Shown: piece after piece, positions 8,329 through 17,047 of the stretch | Numbering within the stretch: the stretch's first letter is position 1 | Layout of the letters: each line of letters begins with the position of its first letter | DNA from: Mucilaginibacter sp. | GTDB taxonomy: Bacteria > Bacteroidota > Bacteroidia > Sphingobacteriales > Sphingobacteriaceae | Reading direction: 5' to 3' | NCBI RefSeq assembly: GCF_025362475.1 | Contig: NZ_JANYGH010000058.1 | Span: forward strand, 372,001-436,000 | DNA length: 64,000 bases | Translations under genes and position numbers: made by a program | The notes under the pieces: model-generated | Told to the model about the DNA's origin: nothing | Database searches by the model: none | The model's input: the letters and a program-made list of their open reading frames with translations, nothing else

Positions 8329-9318
8329 TTAATCCCTAATTTCCGTGGGCGTAAATTTACTTACCTTATTTTTTATCGGTTTAATTGTTCGCATATAGGC
8401 GTATATAGCTTCAAGATCGCCGGCCTTCATACCTGCATATCTATACCACGGCATAATTGACTGAAATTCAGCAGGTCCTACGTCAACCGGTTTCCGTGAG
8501 CTATCCGCATAGGTTTTAAAACGATTAACAAATTGCTCCTTTGTCCATGAACCAATACCGGTGACTTTATCAGTAGTGATATTGGCCGACCGCACAGTTC
8601 CATTACCAGGTATTTTAAACTCGCGGCCACCGGCATATTCCAACCCGGCTATTGCTTTACCCTGGTTAACCTGGCTGTGGCAATCTTTACAGGCTGCAAT
8701 GGTTACCAGGTATTCGCCGTATTTCAGTGTGTCTTTTTCATTTGGTACGGCACCCAAAGTTGCTTTCTGAGGCATGGTGTGTACTAAAACGTTCAACGGA
8801 AAATCAAGCTTACGTTCGGGATAGTCTGTTTTGATCGGTTTAAGGCTGCGCAGGTAGGCTATAATAGCATAAACATCTTCCCTGCTCATTTTTGAATAGC
8901 CCGGCCAGGGCATCAGCGGAAATATAGCCGAACCATCTTTTTTAACGCCCGTGGTTATAGCACGAAATAATTCGCCGTCGGTCCAGTTACTTAAATGATA
9001 TGGGGTTATATTGGGCACTTGTACGTTGCCTGGAAAATCCACTTTGTTATCAAATTTTTCGCCGCCCATACCATCGGTGCCCTCAACCATTGGACCTGCA
9101 AACTTGCTCCAGTCGCGGGTGGAGTGGCAGTCCATACACAAGGTTACGTGATTAGCCAGATATTTACCGCGTTCAAGGCGTTGCGGCGTTATTTCAACTT
9201 TAATATTTTCGGGTTCGCCAACATTGGGCAGGGCCAATGTAACGTATGATACACCGGCAATTACAATTAAAATTACAGCTACTACAAGGTAAGCTGTATA
9301 CTTTAAAAACTTTTTCAT
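8329..9318 (-). CDS. Membrane-anchored di-haem cytochrome c
   Basis: 329 residues with one N-terminal membrane helix (about 8-29) and two haem c attachment sites, Cys61-Cys64-His65 (CMDCH) and Cys210-Cys213-His214 (CKDCH). Each half has the same plan, with an MPW segment (137 region and near 288) offering the sixth methionine ligand. It is therefore a duplicated class I cytochrome, held to the inner membrane and facing the periplasm, where it would pass electrons. Such proteins in Bacteroidota often partner alcohol or sugar dehydrogenases, but no dehydrogenase is adjacent here. It stands between tig and the head-GIN genes. Confidence 0.9.
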   Translation of the reverse strand: MKKFLKYTAYLVVAVILIVIAGVSYVTLALPNVGEPENIKVEITPQRLERGKYLANHVTLCMDCHSTRDWSKFAGPMVEGTDGMGGEKFDNKVDFPGNVQVPNITPYHLSNWTDGELFRAITTGVKKDGSAIFPLMPWPGYSKMSREDVYAIIAYLRSLKPIKTDYPERKLDFPLNVLVHTMPQKATLGAVPNEKDTLKYGEYLVTIAACKDCHSQVNQGKAIAGLEYAGGREFKIPGNGTVRSANITTDKVTGIGSWTKEQFVNRFKTYADSSRKPVDVGPAEFQSIMPWYRYAGMKAGDLEAIYAYMRTIKPIKNKVSKFTPTEIRD

Positions 9319-9358
9319 GATAAGGCAAAAGGTTGTGGGTTTTACTTACAGGCCGGCA

Positions 9359-10081
9359 TCAATCAACCTTTTTTACAGTTGATGCCCCTGACTTATCATT
9401 ATTTACTGTTGATGGCGAACCTTTATATTCAATATCGGCAGCACCGCTTGAATGTATGTTTAACGTTTTTAATACGTTGATCCTGCAATGACTTACCCCC
9501 GAGGTATTTATCTCATAATCACCAACCACAAAATCAAAGGCGTTGATCTTTGATACCCCGCTTGATTCTACACGGTGTGATGCAGCCTGTCCGGTTAAAT
9601 TAAGTTCGCTCATACCACTGCCTTCGGTTATTACATTGGCCGCGTTGAGGTCAAGGTTTATCTTAGTAGCTCCCGACAGATCAAATTTAATATCGCCGGT
9701 ATTTATTTTCCCGTTCGATGATACGCTTACCGCGCCCGATGCGCCAATTTCTTTCAGGGAACGAATTCCTATGTTGACAACAATACTATCATCAGTGCAG
9801 AAATTCTTTTTAGATTTAATAGTTAACAGATTCCCCTCAACAGAGGTTGATACATATTTAAGGAGATTATCATCGCCGGTGATGCTAAGGGTTAATGAGC
9901 TATCCTGTTTTAAATGAACCCTAAATTCTCCAGAAATGTCCAGTTTATTAAATTCATTGGCCTTGCGGTTTTCGGTAGTAATATTACCAGAACCATGCAC
10001 ACACCGGTAACGGCATGATGTAAATATACTTACCGATACCATAGCAATCAGTACCGCAATATTTAAACTGAACTTTTTCAT
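9359..10081 (-). CDS. Head-GIN domain (DUF2807) lipoprotein
   Basis: 240 residues. A signal peptide ends in a lipobox-like IFTSC at about 18-22. The rest is a repetitive beta-rich sequence of the DUF2807 head-GIN family, with the recurring pattern of short strands and SGxS turns (LSGATKINLDL, SSGVSKINAF, SSGAADIEYKG). These proteins are predicted single-stranded beta-helices on the cell surface or in the periplasm; no activity is established. Downstream of a second head-GIN gene in the same direction, separated by a terminator-like hairpin, so they may be expressed independently. Confidence 0.85.
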   Translation of the reverse strand: MKKFSLNIAVLIAMVSVSIFTSCRYRCVHGSGNITTENRKANEFNKLDISGEFRVHLKQDSSLTLSITGDDNLLKYVSTSVEGNLLTIKSKKNFCTDDSIVVNIGIRSLKEIGASGAVSVSSNGKINTGDIKFDLSGATKINLDLNAANVITEGSGMSELNLTGQAASHRVESSGVSKINAFDFVVGDYEINTSGVSHCRINVLKTLNIHSSGAADIEYKGSPSTVNNDKSGASTVKKVD

Positions 10082-10135
10082 AGTGTTTCTTTTTTATGAC
10101 GTTGTTTATAAACAGGAAGTTACACCAAAAATAAA

Positions 10136-10165
10136 AAAAGCTACCGCATTTGAGCGATAGCTTTT
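10136..10165 (-). terminator. Rho-independent terminator of the upstream head-GIN gene
   Basis: On the leftward strand a stem AAAAGCTATCGC / GCGGTAGCTTTT (one mismatch) with a 6-nt loop is followed by a run of T (TTTTTTTATTTTT). It lies about 40 nt after the stop codon of the gene ending at 10206 and before the ATG of the next gene at 10081. Confidence 0.8.
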
Positions 10166-10205
10166 CAGAATATATGATGGACTTTTGCAAAAGCTTTTTT
10201 ATATA

Positions 10206-10811
10206 TTATATACCGGCTAAATCATTTTCGTTTTTGGCAGTAGTACCGTTGGTTACTCTATCATTATAAGTACCGGCAACAAAGTTATTGTTGTTTACAC
10301 TTGATTGCAGGTTGTGGTTTAAGTTATACACGGTAGCTGTACCTGTAAGCTCAATTTTAGCATTGTCGCTTACGTTAACATTGGTATTGTAAGTTTCCAA
10401 TTTCAGTTTAGCAGTAGCGTTGTTGTGCAGGTTAACTTCCAGATCGATAGCAGATAAGTTACCAAATGATTTTACCTCGGCATTATCATAAGCACTGATG
10501 GCACGCAGATCATTTGCTGTTACCCATACTACCAATTTTTCTGCAGTGTATGATGCAATGCGCAATACACCTTTTGAGCTTTGCACCAAAGCGCTTTCGG
10601 CATAATATTTATTGTAAACCTTCACCTGGTCGGTTGTGCCGGCAGATACGTAAAGCTCCACATTACCGCGGATTTCGATTTTACTGATGTTGCTTACATC
10701 GGTTAAAACAGTAGCAACAGTTTGAGTATTTTTTGTAGATGCGAAAGTTGAAGTTGATAAACCAGCTACTAAAACTAATGAAGCGGCGATGGTAAAGAAT
10801 GTTGTTTTCAT
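10206..10811 (-). CDS. Secreted head-GIN (DUF2807-like) protein
   Basis: 201 residues with a signal peptide (about 1-25, ending in TFASTK) and no lipobox cysteine. The body has the same alternating short-strand character as the neighbouring head-GIN protein (IEIRGNVELYVSAG, VKVYNKYY, NVNVSDNAKIELTG), so it is probably a second, shorter member. The Asn- and Thr-rich C-terminus is of low complexity. The two genes may have arisen by duplication, but their sequences are now quite different. Function unknown; envelope location is inferred from the signal. Confidence 0.75.
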   Translation of the reverse strand: MKTTFFTIAASLVLVAGLSTSTFASTKNTQTVATVLTDVSNISKIEIRGNVELYVSAGTTDQVKVYNKYYAESALVQSSKGVLRIASYTAEKLVVWVTANDLRAISAYDNAEVKSFGNLSAIDLEVNLHNNATAKLKLETYNTNVNVSDNAKIELTGTATVYNLNHNLQSSVNNNNFVAGTYNDRVTNGTTAKNENDLAGI

Positions 10812-11116
10812 GATATTAATATTTTGATTGTCAAGTGATTGTGTTTTTATATTTTTAAATACACCAATAAGACGCCACCATTTTTAAAACGTTACAGCCA
10901 TTTTGGGTGAATTAGATGTACACCCTGTTTTCATCGGCCAACGGGGTGAAAACATCGGTGAATGGCGGAAGATTTTTTTGGAGGGAGAGACGCAGCACTA
11001 TAACTATAGATGTTTTATGAGAATACATCTACCTGAAAACAATAATTTCAGTTACAACTTAGAAGAACAGCGATGAATTTGATCCTTAACCTGGGAATTG
11101 TTTATTAAAGATCTGC
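10812..11116. other. Gene-free spacer with two inverted repeats
   Basis: This gap lies upstream of the head-GIN gene and downstream of the next leftward gene. It contains TGTTTTCA / TGAAAACA arms (10926-10933 and 10947-10954, 8 bp, 13-nt spacer) and TAGATGT / ACATCTA arms (11007-11013 and 11025-11031). Either could be a regulator site or part of a terminator. No coding sequence or RNA gene was recognised. Confidence 0.45.
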
Positions 11117-11641
11117 TTAAAAAGTTACACCCAATTGCAGGCCGGTAGTTACAGAAGCTGGCTGGTTATTGCCAAACCTTACCGGCAATGGTACCGAAAC
11201 AAAAAAGCCGGCATCTTTTCCCTTAACAATCATCTGGTTAAAAACGGGTGTAAACCCAAAACGGCCATTTGTTTCAAAAGCCATGCGACCGATAAAGGTA
11301 AAGCCATGTTTAAACCGAAACATGGCACCGGGATGAAATAAAACAGAATTGACCTTTGATATATTTTTTTCTGTGCGGATTGCCGGCGCAACCTCAAAGC
11401 TCACCCCAAAGTGGTCGCTTTTTAAAATATTAACTCCAAACGGAAAGCAAATGGTATATACATCGGAGAAATTACTGGTGACACCATCTTTATTCCAGGT
11501 TGCAACGGGATTAAAAACACTAAAGTAACCCGTCACTTTAGGATAATTTGTCGGTTGCTGTGCATGACTGATTTTAGCCGTCACTAATATGAATATTAAA
11601 AGGATTGTATACGGCTTGTAAAGCTTTATAAGTAAATGCAT
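11117..11641 (-). CDS. Secreted protein of unknown function, possibly a small beta-barrel
   Basis: 174 residues from the ATG at 11641; the frame extends two codons further to a TTG but the ATG is preferred. A signal peptide (about 1-27, ending SHAQ) is followed by a beta-rich sequence with alternating hydrophobic residues (FGVSFEVAPAI, GAMFRFKHGFTFIGRMAFE, FFVSVPLPVRFG) and a terminal aromatic Phe, the pattern of outer-membrane beta-barrel proteins. At this length a barrel would have about eight strands. No family could be named. It is monocistronic and divergent from the lipoprotein gene at 12001. Confidence 0.65.
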   Translation of the reverse strand: MHLLIKLYKPYTILLIFILVTAKISHAQQPTNYPKVTGYFSVFNPVATWNKDGVTSNFSDVYTICFPFGVNILKSDHFGVSFEVAPAIRTEKNISKVNSVLFHPGAMFRFKHGFTFIGRMAFETNGRFGFTPVFNQMIVKGKDAGFFVSVPLPVRFGNNQPASVTTGLQLGVTF

Positions 11642-12000
11642 GCACAATATTATAAAAGCAGCACCGGCTAAAATTGTATAAATTTAACTATTGGTATCCT
11701 TTTTACTTTTCGGGTGATTTTTTATATCAAAAGGATTTCTCCCTCCTTGTACAGTGCATTTAATCTACCTTATATTTAATTAAAATGCATTCCTCCTACG
11801 CAATAAAAAACTCAGTTTTTAATGTAACAGATAAAACATTTATATTTTTAAATACAGTATAATAATTTAAAGAATCAATTATTTAACATATAATAAAAGA
11901 TATTTAAGTTATTATTAAATATCTTTGCGCGATTATCAATAGATTATTGAATAATAAAACATATAACTAAACAATATCACTTAACAAACCTGCACAAACA
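11642..12000. other. AT-rich divergent promoter region
   Basis: About 360 bases separate the start codons of two divergent envelope-protein genes. The stretch is very AT-rich. It has a loose inverted repeat around TGCATTTAAT (about 11756-11765) and ATTAAAATGCA (about 11779-11789), and a good -7 element for the rightward gene at 11920-11927. No open frame with coding character and no RNA gene was seen. Confidence 0.5.
11920..11927 (+). promoter_or_regulatory. Candidate -7 promoter element for the lipoprotein gene
   Basis: TATCTTTG fits TAnnTTTG, the Bacteroidota -7 consensus. It lies 73 nt upstream of the ATG at 12001, leaving an untranslated leader of about 65 nt. The -33 region is AT-rich without a clear TTTG. 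Confidence 0.45.
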
Positions 12001-12516
12001 ATGAAATCAATTAAAGCAATTATCCTATTAACCTTAACATTTGGCGTAATAACCCTAAATTCATGTAAAAAAGATGATAAGGAAGCAACAGTATCAACCT
12101 CAATTTCAGCAAGTATTGACGGAACGGCCACAACATTTAACAACAACGCGATTGGCCTTACAGGCACCGTTGGCGGCGTAAAATTCACAAGCGTAACGGG
12201 TACCGCGTCAAATAAGGCGGTTATCTCGATAACTTTAAATGGCACCATAACAGCCGGCAAAACATATTCTGCAGCAGCAGCCAATGCGAACGACAAGCCA
12301 CTGCTGTTATATGCACCTGATGACAACAATGACTATTTTAATGATGATAGTAACACTGCTAAACTGGTATCAGTTACAGTAACATCAATAAGCGCAACCA
12401 ATATACAGGGTACCTTTAAAGGTAACGTTACCAATACAATTTCTATAGGCAACGGAACCGGCAAAATTAAATCCATCACCAACGGAAAATTCAACGTTAC
12501 AATAACCGGAAAATAG
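12001..12516 (+). CDS. Lipoprotein of unknown function
   Basis: 171 residues with a signal peptide and lipobox ending at Cys22 (TLNSC), followed by a short Lys/Asp tether (KKDDKE). The mature part is Thr-, Ser- and Asn-rich and beta-strand-like, with the closing pattern ITNGKFNVTIT that occurs in several unnamed Bacteroidota lipoproteins. It is predicted to sit on the outer membrane. No catalytic motif is visible. It is monocistronic with a candidate promoter upstream and a strong bidirectional terminator downstream. Confidence 0.75.
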   Translation: MKSIKAIILLTLTFGVITLNSCKKDDKEATVSTSISASIDGTATTFNNNAIGLTGTVGGVKFTSVTGTASNKAVISITLNGTITAGKTYSAAAANANDKPLLLYAPDDNNDYFNDDSNTAKLVSVTVTSISATNIQGTFKGNVTNTISIGNGTGKIKSITNGKFNVTITGK

Positions 12517-12547
12517 TTTCCTGTTTTAAACAAGATTTCCGATGTAT

Positions 12548-12590
12548 AATAAAAGAGGGCGCTGTTTTAAAAACAACGCCCTCTTTTATT
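12548..12590. terminator. Bidirectional rho-independent terminator
   Basis: A perfect 14-bp stem (12548-12561 with 12577-12590, core AAAAGAGGGCG) whose loop can pair further (TGTTTT with AAAACA). The stem ends in TTTTATT on one side and AATAAAA on the other, so it works in both directions between the convergent genes ending at 12516 and 12611. Confidence 0.9.
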
Positions 12591-12610
12591 ACATGGTATA
12601 TTTTGCCTGA

Positions 12611-13351
12611 TTACCAGGGCATCTCTTTACCCAAATGGTAAAATTTACCGTTAGGGCCATCTTCGCCAATTAAAGCCATCTCTACGCTGGTTTTAGCACC
12701 ATCCGGAATTTCCATTGGAGCATGTTCTGTTCCTATTTCGGTTTTAACCCAACCCGGGTGTACCGAGTTTACTTTAATACCTGTACCCTGTAATTCCTGG
12801 GCCAAATGCACCGTAAAAACATTTAAAGCGGTTTTTGAGGCATTGTATGATAACCTCTTGGCTGCATCTATAGGACCATTAGGTATAGAATGTACAGTAA
12901 GCGACCCCAATATGCTTGATAGATTAACTATGCGGCCGGCATCGCTTTTCTTCAATAAAGGAAGCAAGGCATTGGTAAGGTAAACAACACTAAAAAAATT
13001 GGTTTCAAAAACATACTCAAATTCATCTGCAGTAGTTTCAACGTTTTTCTTTACAAATGCCGAATCATTTTTAGGCCCCACACCAGCGTTGTTTACCAGG
13101 ATATCCAGCTTGCCAAATTTATTTTCAATATAGGCCGCAGCAGCTACCCTTTGTTCAGGGTTTGTAACATCCAGCTGAATGCCATAAGCCTCAATACCCT
13201 GGGCGGCTAACTCAGCTGCCGCAGCTTCGGCGGCACTTAACTGGCGTGCTGCTAATATTACAGCGATTCCATTTTCTCCTAATTGTTTTGCGGTTTCAAA
13301 TCCTAAACCGCGGTTTGCGCCTGTTATTAAGGCTACTTTTTTTGTTGACAT
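12611..13351 (-). CDS. Short-chain dehydrogenase/reductase, carbonyl-reductase type
   Basis: 246 residues. Nucleotide-binding motif TGANRGLG at about 10-17, NNAG near 88-91, a catalytic Ser (NLSSILG) near 145 and YNASK near 175. The insertion between the NNAG and the active site and the ending GWVKTEIG resemble the carbonyl reductase/SniffER-like branch of SDRs. It should reduce a carbonyl compound with NADPH in the cytosol. It lies 36 bp after another SDR gene in the same direction, and the pair stands behind a TetR operator, which suggests induction by a toxic carbonyl or quinone-like compound. Confidence 0.9.
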   Translation of the reverse strand: MSTKKVALITGANRGLGFETAKQLGENGIAVILAARQLSAAEAAAAELAAQGIEAYGIQLDVTNPEQRVAAAAYIENKFGKLDILVNNAGVGPKNDSAFVKKNVETTADEFEYVFETNFFSVVYLTNALLPLLKKSDAGRIVNLSSILGSLTVHSIPNGPIDAAKRLSYNASKTALNVFTVHLAQELQGTGIKVNSVHPGWVKTEIGTEHAPMEIPDGAKTSVEMALIGEDGPNGKFYHLGKEMPW

Positions 13352-13387
13352 GATTTTTGTTAATGGTTGTTTGTTAATTTTTAATTA

Positions 13388-14224
13388 TTAGTGATCTGTA
13401 CTGGTTGAAACTTCGATCCATTGATCAATTTCTTTACCTGTTTTTTCCGCATTGTTTTTGTAAGTACCAACAGCATCTTTACCAATTGGCAAGAGTAACG
13501 GAGGGTTTTCTGTATGGGCAATGTCAACAACAACTTTAGCCAGCTTTTTGGGATCGCCCGGCTGGTTGCCGTGTAATTGATCGGCCATTGCCCTCATTGG
13601 GCCCACGGTTGCATCATAATCGGCAATGATATTTTTTGATGCGGTATATGATTCGGTGCTCAGAAAATCAGTGCTGAACAAACCGGGCTCAACAACGGTA
13701 ACTTTTATGTTTAACGGAGCCAATTCAACAGCTAATCCTTTTGAAATTCCTTCAACTGCAAATTTGGTTGATCCGTAGAGTGCCCAGCCCGGTATTGCAT
13801 CAAACCCAAACAATGATGATACATTAATGATATGCCCGGAGCGTTGTGCACGCAAATGAGGTAAAACCGCACGAATCACGTTTAATAAACCGAATACATT
13901 GGTTTCATATTGATTTTTCACTTCGGCATCTGTAGCTTCTTCAATGGCGGTAACTATGCCAAAACCAGCATTGTTGATCAGCACATCAATCTTACCAAAA
14001 TGATCGATGCTTTGCTTTACTGCAACTTTTACCTGCTCTTCGTTGGTTACATCCATAGTTACCACCAACAAATTGGGGTTATTGCCAAGGGCTGCCGCTA
14101 ATTGATCGGCCTTACTGCGCACGGTTGCTACAACTTTATCGCCTGCAGCTAAGGCTGTTTTTGTGATCTCTAAACCAAAACCTTTTGAGGCGCCGGTTAC
14201 AAATAATACTTTTTGAGTTTTCAT
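13388..14224 (-). CDS. Short-chain dehydrogenase/reductase under TetR control
   Basis: 278 residues from the ATG at 14224; the frame is open to a TTG at 14236, which is not preferred. Motif TGASKGFG is at 10-17, NNAGFG near 85-90, and YGSTK near 150. The sequence resembles SDRs annotated as oxidoreductases of the YusZ/retinol-dehydrogenase-like group, whose substrates are generally unknown. Its start codon lies 24 bp from a 16-bp palindrome that is repeated in front of the tetR gene, so the regulator very probably represses it. Next downstream is a second SDR. Confidence 0.9.
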   Translation of the reverse strand: MKTQKVLFVTGASKGFGLEITKTALAAGDKVVATVRSKADQLAAALGNNPNLLVVTMDVTNEEQVKVAVKQSIDHFGKIDVLINNAGFGIVTAIEEATDAEVKNQYETNVFGLLNVIRAVLPHLRAQRSGHIINVSSLFGFDAIPGWALYGSTKFAVEGISKGLAVELAPLNIKVTVVEPGLFSTDFLSTESYTASKNIIADYDATVGPMRAMADQLHGNQPGDPKKLAKVVVDIAHTENPPLLLPIGKDAVGTYKNNAEKTGKEIDQWIEVSTSTDH

Positions 14225-14247
14225 TTTGTTTATCAATTTATTTTTTT

Positions 14248-14263
14248 TAGACTTTTTGGTCTA
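14248..14263. promoter_or_regulatory. TetR operator in front of the SDR pair
   Basis: TAGACTTTTTGGTCTA, an inverted repeat TAGAC-N6-GTCTA. The identical 16 bases occur in inverse orientation at 14934-14949, in front of the tetR gene. It lies 24 bp upstream of the SDR start codon, where a bound repressor would block initiation. Half sites TAGAC/GTCTA are of the kind reported for LmrA/QdoR-type TetR regulators. Confidence 0.85.
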
Positions 14264-14316
14264 TTTTTAGCATTTAAAAAAACCTTTATCAGGTTCGGTA
14301 TATTTAATCTTTATAG

Positions 14317-14907
14317 TTATTTTAATTGGTAGCTCTTCAAATCAGCCTTAAGCATTTTGATAATGTCATGCATATATTTAGTGTTGCCTGTAACACGAGA
14401 CATCATCATGCCGCCTTCCAGCATAGTAAAAATCTTCATGGCCATTTCTGCCGGATTAATATCTGCAGAAAACTCTTTATTCGCTACCCCCTCATTAATG
14501 ATATCGCGAAAGCCTTGCTGCCCTTCTTCAATCATGACCTTTACTTTTTGTTTAATAGCAGGATTAGTATCATCCGCTTCCACACCAAAGTTGAGTATCG
14601 GACAGCCACCGGCTATATACGAGTTGATGGGATCCTTATACACATCAATAAAAGCAAAAAGCTTCTTGATGGCTGTTTTCTCCTTGTTTATTACCGAGGC
14701 GATTTTATCACCCAGTTTATTTAGCAGGTAATCAACCATTACCGTTGCAATTTCCTCTTTGTTTTCAAAATGACCATACAGCCCGCCTTTTGCCATTTTG
14801 GTAGCGGCAAGTATATCATCAATTGTGGTGCCGGCTATCCCCTTCTCGTTAAAAAGCGGTGCAGCCTGCTCTATAATAAATTGCCTTGTTCTTTCTGCTT
14901 TGCCCAT
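14317..14907 (-). CDS. TetR-family transcriptional repressor
   Basis: 196 residues. The N-terminal helix-turn-helix is at about 8-55 (TRQFIIEQAAPLFNEKG, then TTIDDILAATKMAKGGLYGHF), the typical TetR pattern with GxLYxHF. The C-terminal part (about 70-196) is the ligand-binding domain. It has two Cys/Met-rich spots and a run of methionines (KIFTMLEGGMMMSRV), but no known ligand can be assigned. The paired 16-bp palindromes show autorepression and control of the two downstream SDR genes. It is 92 bp upstream of the first of these, with an operator in that gap. Confidence 0.95.
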   Translation of the reverse strand: MGKAERTRQFIIEQAAPLFNEKGIAGTTIDDILAATKMAKGGLYGHFENKEEIATVMVDYLLNKLGDKIASVINKEKTAIKKLFAFIDVYKDPINSYIAGGCPILNFGVEADDTNPAIKQKVKVMIEEGQQGFRDIINEGVANKEFSADINPAEMAMKIFTMLEGGMMMSRVTGNTKYMHDIIKMLKADLKSYQLK

Positions 14908-14933
14908 ATTGTTGATGATTGACAGAACAAAAT

Positions 14934-14949
14934 TAGACCAAAAAGTCTA
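14934..14949. promoter_or_regulatory. TetR operator in front of the tetR gene
   Basis: TAGACCAAAAAGTCTA, the exact reverse complement of the site at 14248-14263. It lies 27 bp upstream of the tetR ATG, so the regulator should repress its own synthesis. The six-base centre is identical in both copies, which is more than two half sites require and may include promoter bases. Confidence 0.85.
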
Positions 14950-15105
14950 AAATTCAAATTATTTATTAAGGTTTTATTTGTTGTGACATTAGGATGAAGA
15001 AACCCATTAAATCCCCGTTTTATCACCCGCATTTTCTTTTATCTATAAATCCTTTGTCCTTTATTCTCAAAAAACTATCTTGCTTGCTCAAACCAATCAA
15101 AACCT

Positions 15106-16047
15106 ATGAAACGCAGAAATTTTGTGCAAAGCTCGGTACTTGCGGGTGCATCATTACTTACAACCGGTGTTTTAAAAGCGGCCACGCTTACAGGCAGTAC
15201 TGATCCAGCCAGTTTAACCGCAATAGCTACCGATAAACCATTCAATCTTAATTATGGCATTCATGATGGCATGTTTAAAAACCATGCTGGTGATGATTTT
15301 ATTGAGCAGATAAAATTTGCATATGACAAAGGCTTCCGGTCAATAGAAGATAATGGGATGAGCGGTCGCCCCGAAGATCAACAGAAAAAAATAGGCGATA
15401 CACTGGCCAAACTGGGTATGGGCATGGGGGTTTTTGTGCAACCGGGTTTGGGTAACGATAGTAATATGCTGGCATCGGGCAAAGCCGACCAGGTTGAAAA
15501 ATTCATAGCCTCCTGTAAACAGGCTGTTGAAATTGCTAAACGCATCAACAGCAAGCTGGTTACGGTAGTACCCGGCGATTTTGTGCGCAACCTGCCCATT
15601 GGCGTACAAACGGGCAACGTAATAGAAGCGATTAAAAAAGGGACAGCCATATTGGAGCCGCATGGCGTTATTATGGTATTAGAGCCGTTAAGTGATAATC
15701 CCGACCTTTTCCTGCGTACTCCTGATCAGGCTTATGCTATTTGTAAGGCTGTGGGCAGTCCGTCATGCAAAATCCTGTATGATATGTACCACGTACAGCG
15801 TAACCAGGGCAACATTATCCCTACCCTCGATTTGGTTTATGACGAAATTGGTTACTACCAGATAGGCGATAACCCCGGCCGTAAAGAACCAGGCACCGGC
15901 GAAGTAAACTACAAAAACATATTTAAGCATATTTATAACAAAGGCTACCGCGGCGTTTTGGGCATGGAGCACGGCACAGCCGGACAAGGTAAAGAAGGTG
16001 AGCTTGCTTTGATAAAAGCTTACAGGGAAGCGGATAGTTTTATGTAG
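15106..16047 (+). CDS. Tat-exported sugar-phosphate-isomerase-like TIM-barrel protein
   Basis: 313 residues. The N-terminus MKRRNFVQSSVLAGASLL has a twin-arginine signal, with cleavage probable after about residue 25 (LKAAT). The mature part is an AP-endonuclease 2/xylose-isomerase-like TIM barrel related to hydroxypyruvate isomerase: VLEPL with a metal-binding Glu near 190, YDMYHVQ near 225 with Asp and His ligands, GDNPGRKEPGTGEVNY near 258, and MEHG near 293 with a last Glu. It would isomerise or epimerise a small sugar-like compound in the periplasm; the substrate is unknown. It ends 8 bp inside the 3' end of the convergent membrane-protein gene. Confidence 0.85.
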   Translation: MKRRNFVQSSVLAGASLLTTGVLKAATLTGSTDPASLTAIATDKPFNLNYGIHDGMFKNHAGDDFIEQIKFAYDKGFRSIEDNGMSGRPEDQQKKIGDTLAKLGMGMGVFVQPGLGNDSNMLASGKADQVEKFIASCKQAVEIAKRINSKLVTVVPGDFVRNLPIGVQTGNVIEAIKKGTAILEPHGVIMVLEPLSDNPDLFLRTPDQAYAICKAVGSPSCKILYDMYHVQRNQGNIIPTLDLVYDEIGYYQIGDNPGRKEPGTGEVNYKNIFKHIYNKGYRGVLGMEHGTAGQGKEGELALIKAYREADSFM

Positions 16048-16960
16048 AGAATCGCCCCTTTAACTCCCTCCCTATCCCCATAAAACTGCGGTGATTAAGC
16101 GGAAATTCTAATATAACGTGCGCCAGGCTAAGTATAAACAACCATTTAATGCCTAAATTATAATTATAAAAATATAAGCCAACGGAGGCTACCCAGATAA
16201 GCCCTGCAATAACCGCTTTTGTCACCGAAATGCGATGCCATTTAATCACTTTTGTTTTGGTAAACCAGTTAATATAATGATAGGTGTAGGCAAAAGCAAT
16301 AAGCCTGGTTAATACAATACTGGCCTGGTTGGTGTAAATATTTATGGCCTGGTTGCGCAGTGTTACAGTATTGAGGTGTGCAAAATGTTTATAATTACTC
16401 ATGGCCCATTGCGTTGGCGCCTGGTGCAAATTGGTAAACAACAGGCACAACAATACCGGGCAAACCAAAAATATAAATAATGCCAGGTAACCAGAAAAAT
16501 GGCGGTTCTTTAATGCGCCCAATAATAAAAAAGCCCCGGTGAAGATATAAACATGAATAAGTGTAGGGATATATAGCCCAAAAATGGTTCGCAGTAAATT
16601 GTTGCTGAGCAAGAAGTACCCCAGTGCTACAAGTAAGGCAAAAGCAAACAGGCGTGTAAAAGAATTATTGGTTACCAGCATAATGAACGACAGACCAAAG
16701 GCATAGTAAACAAGATTGGCAAAAGGCAGTTTAAGCAAAACCGTGACTATAACTACACTTACTATCAACAGAAAATCATACTTTTTCAGCGTAAAAAATT
16801 GTCGCCCGTTTAGCCATGAAATCTCGGTAAGGTAATGCGCCGGGCCAAGTATAGCGTATGATAGCAGCACCAGTTCAAACGGAATAAACAAGGCAAGGCA
16901 TGAGGCAACCAACATGGCAAGTATATTGTAATAATTGATGTGGTTAATATTGAAATTCAT
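16040..16960 (-). CDS. Polytopic membrane protein of unknown function
   Basis: 306 residues with about eight or nine hydrophobic helices. Two histidine-bearing segments at the ends stand out: GPAHYLTEISW in the second helix and SLAHVILEFPLNHRSF near the C-terminus; these might hold a metal, as in membrane oxygenases or desaturases. I could not assign a family. The gene is divergent from the M28 peptidase at 17048 and overlaps the TIM-barrel gene by 8 bp at the 3' ends. Confidence 0.7.
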   Translation of the reverse strand: MNFNINHINYYNILAMLVASCLALFIPFELVLLSYAILGPAHYLTEISWLNGRQFFTLKKYDFLLIVSVVIVTVLLKLPFANLVYYAFGLSFIMLVTNNSFTRLFAFALLVALGYFLLSNNLLRTIFGLYIPTLIHVYIFTGAFLLLGALKNRHFSGYLALFIFLVCPVLLCLLFTNLHQAPTQWAMSNYKHFAHLNTVTLRNQAINIYTNQASIVLTRLIAFAYTYHYINWFTKTKVIKWHRISVTKAVIAGLIWVASVGLYFYNYNLGIKWLFILSLAHVILEFPLNHRSFMGIGRELKGRFST

Positions 16961-17047
16961 TTCGCGTGCTTATCCGTTTTTTTACCAGGGCAATTTAAAC
17001 TAATCAGCCCGTTCAACAAAAAGTAAACTAAATACATAATTTTATAA

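Noticed and set aside
10812..11116. Small RNA gene in the spacer
   Set aside because: There are inverted repeats but no promoter-terminator pair and no match to a known RNA family.
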